DNA from: Benincasa hispida
Taxonomy: Eukaryota > Streptophyta > Magnoliopsida > Cucurbitales > Cucurbitaceae
Length of the DNA: 64,000 nt
Assembly (NCBI RefSeq): GCF_009727055.1
Contig: NC_052349.1
Location: forward strand, 39,267,952 to 39,331,951
Direction: 5' to 3'
Shown: in pieces, positions 49,111-60,600 of the stretch
Layout: each line of letters begins with the position of its first letter
How positions within the stretch are numbered: position 1 is the first letter of the stretch
The notes under the pieces: generated by a model
Told to the model about the DNA's origin: nothing
The model's database searches: none
The model's input: only the letters and a program-made list of their open reading frames with translations
Program-made: the position numbers and the translations under genes

Positions 49111-51040
49111 TGTTGGGGATGATGCCCTAAACTCTCGTTGAGTCCTGTAGTTTGTAAATACAATTTTGAACAAACGCTTGTGATTTATAATACATGATAT
49201 TTTCTTCATTTTTGTCTATGAACATTGGATGTTTTAATTTCTTTACTACAAACCAATAAACTAAGATCCCTGGTTGTCGTTTGTAACTTAAGCATGTATG
49301 CAGAGACATACAGATGGATCATGTCTTAAGTGATAACCAAAATGGTCTGTATTATATGGATATAGGAGGGAAACCTTATCTTGGTAACTTTATGAATGCG
49401 ACCTGCTTTGTAGAATAGTTACAAGTGTTGTGATTTGCTACAGATGGTCTGATCCTGATCATTCATGTGGAGATATGCGAGCGGAGATGTCCTATACAAA
49501 GAAGTTTGTATAAGACCGGACCACGAAGTATTTTAGTCTCGTTATATAACGTCGTTCATGACAGATACTTCACTTTACTAGGATGCCCATAGGTAACATG
49601 ACCTCGATCTTGAGTGAGTTGGGAACTTCTGCCTTTGAGGGTGGTCCTTTGATTTGCATGGGTGCGAGTGGCCAGATTGCCGACTCAAACCTACTACTTT
49701 CGGGATTCATCTGATTTGGGAGCTGGGAACTCAGCTACACAAGATGGAATTCACTCATTCCTCGAAGTAGGGGTAAGTAGATAGATTGCTCCCTTAAGGA
49801 CTGATCCTGGGGCTTGAACGATGTGGCGCCACACACCTTCTCATAGCCCGAGAGGTGTCCACATATAGTAGGACTATGTTGTATTGTTCATTAGAGGGAT
49901 CAGTGGTATTTAAGGAGTTAGATGTAACTATAGGGGCAAAACGGTAAATTGGTCCAACTATACTTACGAGCATCTGTGAAGGGTTATCGTACTGTTGATT
50001 GGTTATATTTGATGGACACAGAAATATATCTGTGGTGAGAAGAGTGCAACTATCGGTCTTTAGTGGAATGTCTGGCAGTTAACGGATGGTGGATCTCGTA
50101 GCTAAAGAGTTTAGTCAGCTATTCACGTACCGTTGGAGCTTCGAGCCATAGGTCCATAAAGTCCCCTTGGTAGCTTAATGGATTCAAGTTGAGAATCAGT
50201 TTTTGGGTCAGTTTGAAGTGTTCAAATTGATAAGAGGGAGTTCGATTATATATGATATGATTGACATTATTTATGATATATATTAATTGGAGGAAAATGA
50301 TATAAATGTGATTTATATCTAATAGGGGAGAAAAGGACTATGGTTAATGTATTGCATATGATGTGATATTAAACCATAGATTATAAATATAATAAGATTA
50401 TATTTATTTTTAATTAAACAATTATGGGATGATTGTTGCTCGATTTTTCTCCGTAACCGAATGAGATTGTAGGAGGTTGCATTCTGTTTTCATAACTGAA
50501 GGATAAAATGAAAATTGTTTTCATTTTGCAAAGGATCAAATATTCGCTTCACGAGTGGTGTATACTGCCTATCGCGTAGCAAACTGAGAGCATACCAAAC
50601 AGCTCAATGTTTCTAAACGATCGTATACACGCGCACAGTTTACTAAACGATCGCATATGATTTGCTAAACGATCGTCTAGCTTTTTCCTACACAATCACA
50701 CGTCTGAGCATTTACTAAACGATCGTTTATACAATCACGCCCCTTTTACTACACGATCGTCTACCTTTACCTAAACAATCAAGCATCATCTATAGATATA
50801 CACCTGATATCTCCCACTTGCTTGGTCGTGGTAAACGATTGTGCTTTCCTCCTTCCTTCTACCAAATCCAACAGAGCCCACACCTCCTGGATTCTCACAC
50901 CAAGAATACCAAGGGTTCCAAGTGGTGGTGTCCTCTCTGCTGTTGTGTTCATGAGGAGGCCATTTGTGGGTAGACGATTTGATGAACGATTATTTGGACA
51001 TTCTCAGTGAGAGCGAGAGGAGCAGTCCTTGGACGAGAAC

Positions 51041-51079
<39 letters not shown>

Positions 51080-51236
51080 TGAAGAAGGATTCTTCAACTG
51101 GTATGTTTCTAGTTCTCTTGTTGTTATTAAAGTTCAAAGCATGTCTGTAATTTGTAGTTAATGCATAATTTGTTTGTTTGATTGTGAAAGCGGTAATTCT
51201 GTCACAATAAGTTTGGAACGATCTTGCTTCCGCTCA
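49111..51236 (+). mobile_element. 3' LTR of the internally deleted copia
   Basis: It begins TGTTGGGGATGATGCCC directly after the polypurine tract and ends near TTGCTTCCGCTCA. The next 17 bases (AGGTACTCTTTGTTTAG) are shared with the left copy, so the true end may be up to 51255. Its first kilobase matches the LTR nested at 23281. It contains a CGATCG-rich array (50615-50790) and a 35-bp T run (51044-51078). Confidence 0.75.
50615..50790 (+). repeat. CGATCG palindrome array in the copia LTR
   Basis: AAACGATCGTATAC, AAACGATCGCATA, AAACGATCGTCTAG, AAACGATCGTTTAT and ACACGATCGTCTAC recur about every 25-45 bases, often preceded by TTTACTA. The parallel segment 48090-48260 in the truncated left LTR has the same pattern with some copies mutated. 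Confidence 0.85.
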
Positions 51237-51255
51237 AAGGTACTCTTTGTTTAGA

Positions 51256-52197
51256 GTTCCGTCAAAATCGAGGTAAGCTAGTTACTGCCGGTTCGCCCTC
51301 GAACATAAATGGTGTTAAGTATGTGATTGCATTATGTATACTGGATTGAAATGCTATGACTTATTGTGTTGGGCTGTTGAGGGGAGTTATAGAGGCCTAC
51401 GTTTATGCCATGGGAATTTATGATTTCATGTGAATGTCGCGGTGTTTGAATAGTGGATGGACTTTGTGACTATTCTGCAAACTCTTAAGCATGATTTAAG
51501 ATTATGATTGTATGCTTATGACTATATTAGACTGATAGTGACTGTTAGTATTTTTATCGGTTATGCACATCGCATGTTGTGAGTCTTCGAGTTCACACCT
51601 TATATCCATGTTTCGGTGCTCCTCTAGGATCAATGCTTATGCCTATGATTGTGCCCCTCCAGGGTCGCTACTCATGAGAACGTGCCTTCAGGTTTGTCCC
51701 TTATGCTTATGTCTATACTTATGCCTACGACGCGTACTGTGCATTTAAGTACCGATTGGAAGACTAACAGATACCTAGTGGGCTCAATAGTGGGTTGCTT
51801 ACTGGGTATACTCATTCTTTCCTCTTCATGTGTTTTGGGTAAGGGAAAAGACCAGTGAATGATAGGAAGAACCCGTGACCCAGCCGTTAGGACTTGACAT
51901 TGCTTCCACACTTAGGTTTACTTTTAGTTAAAACATGATTTGGTTAAGAGTATAGTATTTAAAGCTCTTGGTTATTTCAATTATTCATTTGTTAGTTTAT
52001 TTATTTGCTTAATTTGTTCCAAATTAGAGTCAGGGGTACCCCAAATACATTTTTAATAATTTATCGTTTTAGAGCTTTATTAAATGAAGTAAAGGTTTTA
52101 TTTCTTTTTTCAAACCTTTCCTCAAGTAATATACTGTCAAGCTTATGCATGCATGTAGTAGAGTCTTGAAAGCATAATAAAAAGTTGAGTCGTTACA
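51256..52197 (+). mobile_element. 3' part of a gypsy-type LTR
   Basis: GTGGGCTCAATAGTGGGTTGCTTACTGGGTAT-like sequence (51778-51812) and the terminal GAGTCGTTACA at 52197 resemble plant Ty3/gypsy LTRs. The 5' part is missing, so it abuts the copia LTR. No coding content. Confidence 0.5.
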
Positions 52198-52660
52198 ATT
52201 TTTGTTTTTAGAAAATTGAGATCTAAAAACATAAATTTAAAAACAAAAAAACCAAGAACCAAAAACTGAAATGATTACCAAACGGGGACTTAAAAAATAA
52301 GTTTTTTGTTTTAAAAACCAAAAAGTGAATTAGTTACTAAACACACCCATTTTTTAAAGAAATCAAAAACCAAAAATAAGAAATGAATGGGTTATCAAAT
52401 AGACCCTAAATTTGTATTTTATTTTTATAAAACAACAAATTATATATATAACATGTTTCGTAACGGTTTTTTTTTAAATTATTTGAAAATTGTATTTTAT
52501 TTTTATTTTTATATAAAATGAATAGCAAACTATTTTTATAATATTGTTTCATATATGTATAGGTCAAAACCTGCTCGTTTTGAACATTGCAATTTAACCG
52601 CTCCATCAAATATGACAAATGTCGAAATTAAACATTTAGTCCTCACACTTTAGTTTTTTA

Positions 52661-52996
52661 GGTTTAAATACTATTTTGGTTTTCGTATTTTTGACTTTGG
52701 TTCATTTTGATTCTTTTACTTTTAAAATATTCATTTTGGTACTTATACTTTCAACTTTAGTTTATTTTGGTCCATATACTTTCAAAATGTTCATTTTGGT
52801 CCTTATAGTTTAAAAAAATTGATCATTTTGGTCCCTTAAAAAAAAAGTAAAAATGAAAATGAAAGGACCAAAATGGAAGACAAGGATCAAAATGAACATT
52901 TTAAAAGTACAGAGACCAAAATGAATATTTTGAGAATATAAAGACCAAAATAAATCAAAACCAAAAGTTTAGAGACCAAAGTAGTTTTTTTTTTTT
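52661..52996. mobile_element. Foldback element rich in TTTTGGTCC
   Basis: The left half repeats TTCATTTTGGTCC-type words. The right half carries their reverse complement (GGACCAAAATG, AGAGACCAAAATGAATATTTT), so the whole can fold on itself with the axis near 52835. The outer ends are AATACTATTTTGGTT and AGAGACCAAAGTAGTTT. A related half-copy is at about 63826-63950. Confidence 0.7.
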
Positions 52997-53009
52997 GTTT
53001 TGTTTTGTT

Positions 53010-53095
53010 TTGTTTATCATATGTGGGGTAGTAGAACTAAACCCTTGATTCCGAAGTCGATATAAAAGTTATATGTCAGTTAAGCTATACCTATG
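53010..53095 (-). repeat. tRNA-derived SINE-like remnant
   Basis: On the minus strand GTATAGCTTAACTGACAT resembles a tRNA A box, followed after about 40 bases by a degraded B-box-like GGGTTTAGTTC. The same A-box sequence occurs in the 79-bp units at 4283-4440. Both boxes deviate from consensus. Confidence 0.4.
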
Positions 53096-54626
53096 TTGAC
53101 CCTCAAACTTTTGTTTGTAAAAAAAATTTGTATTTAAACTACTCATAACATAAAATACCAAATACATATAATAAACAAACTCGTTTTTAAAATCTAAAAA
53201 CCAATTAGTTACCAAATGAACCTCGATTAATTTGTAAGTTAATACGTCTAAATTTTATGCTCCATTGAACCCTAAACTTTCAATTTTGTGTCTAAAAGAT
53301 TCGTTGGTTTAAAATATATTTTAGTTTTTAGATGGTTTTGGTTTGAGTAATAGTGTATCCATTTTCATGCATCTCACTTTTATCACTCACACAAAAAAAC
53401 AATTAAATTATTATAAAAAATAAATTAAAAGAAATTTTCACATGTCAAATTATGATTGGACAATTTGATGAGGTCTACAAAGATAAGTGCTACCGAAGAT
53501 GCACAAAGTATTTTTCTTTTGGTTTTGACAAGTGTGTTAATTTCAGTTGTTTTTTAATTATGTGGTGTATACCCTTGCTCGGGGGATTGCTGGTTTGGAT
53601 GGTGTGTTGGATTTTAGTGGGTCTTCTTGGAGGGAAGATGGGGAGGTTTTTGGATGTATGAGTTTATGGGTTGGTTGTCCACTTGTTTTAAATGAGGATG
53701 TCCCCACTCTATTCGTTGGTATTTATTCTTTATGAATTCGCTCTTTAGAAAATATGGATTAAACTTATAATCTGAAGGTTCATAAATAAATAGACACAAA
53801 TCTTAAAGTTCATAGATTAAATTTGTAATTGATGTTATACACATTACTCTATTTTCAGGGTCTACCGAAATCCCATGTCTAGGTTTTTATTCTACATTGA
53901 TTTTACAAAAACTATTTATTATTATTATCATTATTTTGATATTCTACTCAACACTATATACCATCCTAGGTGATCATTATAGTTAACAATATGTACAAAA
54001 TCAATAAAAGCAAATGTAAACATGTTGAGTAAAAGTAAAAGAGGACACATATACATACAGAGTTCGTATAGTTTGTATTCCATTCTTAAAATACCTCAAA
54101 ACTTTGAATTCAAAAAAATATTTAGCTCATAATGAAGATATAAATATAGTTTAAGAAATTTGACGTTGATTTAAATCATCTCCAAATTATATTTGATAAT
54201 ATATTTATAAACAATAAAACTAATGGTAGTAGTTAATGATAAGTGCGATCAAGACGCTCGTGTAGGCTTATGATGTGTAGTACCGTAGGAAATGAATGGT
54301 CTTTAATCCTCTGGATAATAATAATAATTATTGAGAAAAAGAAGGAAAAAAGAAACGAGGAGCTTTAAGTTTGTTCATGGGTCACCTATAATTGTGGTAG
54401 GCTTGTCTTTTCGCTGCTGCAGACTGCTAGTTAGGTTTCAGTTACGCATGCTTCTGTAACGATCATTCCCCTCCCTCATCCATTCTTCTCTATCTGATTT
54501 CTCTGCCGTACATACCCCTAACCCTCACTGGCCCACGCCCTTTTCTACCTTCTCTCCCTCTGCCACCACCACCGCCCGCCGGCACCTGGAACTATTCACA
54601 GGCTAAGTCTGTCAATCGTATGAAAC

Positions 54627-57600
54627 ATGGTTGGTGTATTCCAATTCCAGGCTACGTCGGAGGATCTTTGGCGAGGGAGTATCTATGGTAGTTGGGGCAC
54701 TGTTTTGGTTCTCGTTTTCATTGCAATTTGTCATTTAGTTTATTCCAAGAAAAATGTCTGTTCCCTTCTCTCCCGCTTAAAAACCTCGTCTATTGTCGCT
54801 GATCGCCACATCTCCGACGTATCTCCTTCATCTGAATGTCCTCCTCCACAATTGAGGTGAATTTTTCTTAGTTTCCTTTTCTGGCTTTTATCCATTATCA
54901 TATATCTAGATGATTGTATTCTGCTCGATATACTTTTACTTACTGTACAGCTAGGCGTCTAGAGTCTCTAATTTGTAGTTCTTTTAGTTGTAGTACTTTT
55001 CACGGATTAGGGTTCACTGGAAGTTTTTTGTGTGAAAAGATACCGGGTTTGAATATGTCGTTTATTCTCCAAGAAAACAGAGACTTTATGATGAATTCGA
55101 TCTTTTTTGAGTTCCTTAACACTCTTGAGGATCTTACAAAAAGGCTTGGAAGAGAAAAGGATTTGCTCGGAAATTGACTGGAATTCTTTGAAGCCCTCAC
55201 CCTTGAGATCAATCCGTTTTAATTTTTATCTTTTTTCTCTTTTAACATGAAGCGATCATGGAAGAGACTAATGCTCAAATATACTAATTTCATGAGGGAG
55301 AAGAGAAAAAACAAAATGCAATGAAAATAAAAATAAAATAGAGAACATGATATGACATATCATAACAGAATTCTCCAAGAATGAAGCTATAGAATCTTCT
55401 TATCAAATAAAAGTGTCAAATACATAAGAAAAACTCCCTATTTATAAGGGATTAACACTCAAATGGGGGTAAAAGGGATTAATTTAAGGATTTATCAATC
55501 CTCCCTCCCACAAAGCACTACTAAATTTTGAACATCCCCTAAAGAATAAATATGAGGAGGGACATCTAAAATCTTCATCGACCCTTTCTCAAATTTCAAC
55601 CAATTACCTTAGGTCACCAACTTCTTTTCCCATGGACGGAGGCTGACAGTGCAGTCATTAAGAGTTCCCCTCGCATAGTCAAGGACTTTCTTTACTAAGG
55701 AGGAATGAGCGAGAGGTCATTTTTCAAGAATGGTTGAAGAAACAACTATTTCGAACTTTCAAGATTTGGAAATCAAATTTGCCAAGATATGATAAAATAA
55801 CGTATTTCAACTTTATCTAAAAGAAATTCAGTATACTACTTTCATTTGATGACATATGTATTGAATTTATTATTAATAACCAAAGCTTGTTATTATTGTT
55901 TATTTTATTTTATTTTTTTGGGGGGGGGGAATAAAATCAACAATTTTCATTGAGAGAAAAAATGAAAGAATATATGGGCATACCCTGTTTAAACACCCTT
56001 CAAGTAGCTATCTGATTAAGTGACAGAAAAAGTTGTGTGATAAACCAATGAAAGAAGTTGTTTTCATTAAAAACTTCAAGATGATTTTTTGTTTTTAAAC
56101 ATCACTGCTATTATTCCACCATTTGAATTGGTGAACGAAAACATGTCATGTGTGAAATATTTTGACTAGATCCACATATTATGGATTAGAGATACTATCA
56201 AATTATCACCTTGGTTGTGCTGGTAGTCAAGTGAGATTGAAGATCGTCTTATTTGTGCAGAGTAATGGAGGCTATTTCAGATACAGATTTGAAGTCTTTG
56301 TTGGACAATTTGGATGGAAGGATAATAAATGAAAATGAGAAATGGGAACGTGTTGTAGAAAAAAGTAATGATCATCTTTCATATAGTGCTAAATGCTGCA
56401 AGCCTAAGGTTCTCATCCTCTCTTTTTTCACATGTGGAATGATATTTTGGTCTAGTTATGAATTACTATTCTATTTGTAAAAGATGGGAGCTCTTCGCTT
56501 ATTTGGTTTGTGAAGTGAATGATTCTGAGTTCAAGTTGGTCATATACTGATCTTATTGCAGGATGGTCCCTTGAAATATTCAAGTGTGACAATATTTGAA
56601 AATTGCTGTCCAATATTGTTGAGAGATTTCTACATGGACAACGACTATAGAAAACAGTGGGACAGTACCATGCTTATGCATGAGCAGCTACAAATGGATG
56701 GAACTAGCGGAATCGAAGTCGGTCGCACCTTGAAAAAATTTCCATTATTAACGCCTAGGGAGTATATACTATCATGGAGATTATGGGAAGGGAAAGATGA
56801 AACTTTTTACTGTTTTACCAAGGTATTGATTTTAATGTTTTGCCCACCCTAGCACGCACTCACACACATGAACACAATAAGTGAGTGTGTATTTATTCTG
56901 TTGATATTATTTTGATAATTCCCAAACAAGGAAAAGCTCACTGTATTCATGGTTCTCTGCCATGAGGATTGCATTGTATTACAAATTTCTCTTTTGTATG
57001 GCTTCTAGTAGGAAGATTTATATGTATATAAGAAACGGAACGTTTCTTTAAATCTAAGATTGAGAATCTATCAAGCCAATCAATTACAAGACCACCATTG
57101 TGACAAGGAGATGGATTTCTCTTTACTCCTCAGTCCTCACTGTTCCTCTCCCCATCCGTCATTGTCCTCCTCTTCTTTGGTTGGTTCTTCTTTCTCGACA
57201 ACCTATAACTATTGATACGCTAAAACTTGGTCAATGCCTTCCCAAATGGACAACAAACAAGCCTTTCAATCTTTGACGATAGAAGTAAAGAAAACATTAG
57301 CCTATACAGTGCCCAACTGAATATCCCCTCTGCCACGACACCCTTTCTTTCCCTCCCACCCCACTCTACCACGAACATGAATTCACCTACCTGCAGCCGC
57401 CCGATATTGGAAAAGGCATCATTGAGACACTTTGCCACCATAGAGAAAAGAATTACACTATAGAGACCGATAGCATAGCAAACTTTTAAGGAACCGGAGT
57501 TAAAGATCTCAATGAGGACAAGGGGTTGAGCCTCCTTTATTAGCATCCACTAGTCGTCTCTATGTTGGCTAGAAGAATCTTCGATATTCTTCGAGGAAGC

Positions 57601-60600
57601 TCTTATAGAAGGCCAAACTATCTAGGTAGAAAAAGCCTTAAATAGAAAGGGAACCATAAGTGAAATTACCCTTCTACCAAACTATGGAGGGATAAACAAT
57701 ATTATCTTCCCGGTGGGTGAAGAAAGAAAAGAACAACATGGGCTTTATAATCTCATCTCCAATTACCCCTTTGCTTCGCCTGTAGGGAGCATTAACCATC
57801 CCAAACTCCCTTCCCACGTTTCAAGCTTTGCACTAAATCCCCCACTTTAAGTGCCTCCTTTATCCTACATGGAAATAGTTTCTCCAAGCAGAAAGGAGGA
57901 TTCGTATTTACCTTGAATCAACCTCACACCTACCCTGTTCCTCCATGAGATACCTCCATAGTGCCTACAAGGAAATGCTTCCATGACGATTGACGAATGA
58001 TACAATTTTTTTCTGAAACGGAAATGAGACTATTCATTGATATAATGAAAGAATCTAATGCTCACCGTACATGAGAGGAAAGCCAAAAAAAAAGAAAAAA
58101 AAAAGACTTCTATCAGTGTAAAATTATTTCAAATGGTAAAATTGTTGAAAATATTTACAATATATAGCAAAATTTTAGAACTATCAATGATAGACGCTGA
58201 TAGATACTGATAGACTTCTATCAGTGTCCATCAATATCACTGATAGACTTCTATCAGTGTCCATCAATGTCACTGATAGACACTGATAGAAGTCTATCAG
58301 TGTCTATCATTGATAGTTCTAAAATTTTGCTATATCTGGTAAATATTTTGATTCATTTTTCTATATTTGAAAACAACTCTAAATCAAATTGGAATCAAAT
58401 GGACCCAACCAAAGTAGATGCCATCAAGAACTGATCAACTTAAAAAAACATGAAGGATGTGCAAAGTTCTCATAGTCATATTACTGTTATATAGGCAATT
58501 TAGATAGGAACTGAACTCCACTGCAACATGCTTAACCAATTGTTTTTATTATTATTATTAGTATTTATATATAAAAATGAGTCAAACGACGATCTTCATT
58601 GAGATAAAAATGAAAGAATAAGGGCATACAAAAACCAAACCCACCAAAGAGAGAGGAATCCCTCTCAAAGATGGGACTCCAACTCTATAAAATAAAAACT
58701 TATAGAGTAGTTACAAAAGGTCTTCAAAACCGAAGCCCAAAGAGAAACACGATACCAATTGTTAAAGGAAGACCAATGGAATACTTCAGTGAGAATTAAC
58801 CTTGGCAAGAAGAACTTTATTGACATATAGATAGCATTTTATGATATCTTTGAGCTTTACAACCTTGAGCATAAAAGTATTCTGCTGTTGTCAGACCACT
58901 CTGAAATTTGACCAAATTAAAAGTGATTTATTATCTTTACTTTTTTAAAAAAGGGAACAAAGTTCTCATTGATTGAATGACAATTTATTTACACTGAGAA
59001 CACCATAGCTTATGAAAGAAAAAAAATTCAATACAGAATCTGGAAATACAAGATTACCAAATACCCAGCCAGAAAACAACACCAATCCAAAACTTGAAGC
59101 TAACAATACAAACCATGAAATCACCACAGAACAACTAAATATGCCATCCCCCAAGTCTCTCAATAAGAAGTTTGCTAGTTCTTCCTCTTTGCCTAAGGTA
59201 TTAGTTATGGCTTGTGGAAATTTAGAAATCCCATAAGAGGACTATGCTGAACAGCATCTTAAATACATCTCCGAATCTCTTTAAAAGAAGATGCCCTTTT
59301 CAGCTTTGTTACCTTCTCTTTGCCTATTATGTTTTGCAGCAGTTGAATTTATAAACCACCTCTTTTTTTACTGCTCTTTTGCCAAGAATTACTGGTATAT
59401 TTCAAAATCTTAACTTGAAAAATACCAATAACCCATCACAGTACACGTCTAGCCTTCTCAGACCATACCAGGACGAAGCTTGCCTGGGTCCAACTCTGTT
59501 ACTATCGGTATATTCACTATTATGTTAACTTTGGAAGTTTTCCTTAACTAGGAGATGGTGAATCGTCAATTGATAGTTCTGGATTGTGTAATATATTGGA
59601 GGCAGATTTAGGAACCAAAATGTCTAATTCTTTCAAGCTACTTCTTTTTGCGCTACTAAGTTTATTTCCTTGAAAATGACTTTTGGCAGGAGTGTGATCA
59701 TCCTTTGGCACCACAACAGAAGAAGTATGTGCGAGTGACATTTTTCAGATCTGGTTGGCGAATCAGGAGAGGCAAGTGGCTATCCTCTGTTGTTGTTGTT
59801 GTTGTTGTTGTTTTATTTGTTTATTTTATATGGTCATTGGTTTTTTTAGTTCGCCTAGGAACATTGCATATTTTAGCAAAGAAACTCCAAATCCAATTGC
59901 ATATTGTTAACTGCTCAGTTCATAAAAAACGTGGTATTATTAATGTTTGTAAAAAATTCTCTTCCTTTTTTGTTATGCTGGCTTGGAGGTTATAAATGGT
60001 TAACTGACGTTTTCTTTTTCTTTATAGGGCATTTTTTATAATATTAGGGCAAATTGTCTTTTTGTCCTCTTTTGCTTACTTCTAAAGAAAGTTTCTATTT
60101 GCTCCTCACGTTTCTTGCTGCAGTCAACGGAAGGTGATTGAATAATTTTTAAAATTAACTTTGTGAGGATAATTGTGTTGACATAGATATTTGCAACAGT
60201 TACTTAGTTTTATATTTTTCTTGTTTCTCACGTGGAAAATTTATAAAGCAAGTCAATTTGTCAAATTACCAAAGACTAAGAAAAATATTAACAATAACTC
60301 ATAATTAAAAAAATGAACCCAATTTTGTAAAAATTCCTCTCCTTTGCAATCCAAGAAAGTCGGAAAGGTGTTTGTAATGATAAGAAATTAGTGGGGGATT
60401 TTATGGATTGGGGACCTAGAAATGGTTGTGCTTTGTCCCTTGATCCTTTAGGCTGTTACGGTTGAGTTCTGTTTCTTAAAAAAAATAATAAATACCAAAA
60501 GATAAAAGAGGAAAAAAATATATGGTTGTGCCTTGGTTTATTTTTTTAAAAATTTTTTCTTTCCGTTGAAAAGGAAAGCTGGAGCTTGCTTGAAGTCGAA

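Larger units (their letters stand above)
52198..54470. other. Intergenic region
   Basis: No gene. 52198-52410 is A/T-rich sequence related to the arms of the foldback at 35710. A foldback element (52661-52996) and a SINE-like piece (53010-53095) follow. The remainder is AT-rich unique sequence. Small open frames near 53452-53735 show no domain. Confidence 0.5.

Noticed and set aside
54619..54740. Earlier ATG at 54619 for the START gene
   Set aside because: It is in another frame and ends soon. The 54627 ATG leads to a membrane segment and joins exon 2 in frame.
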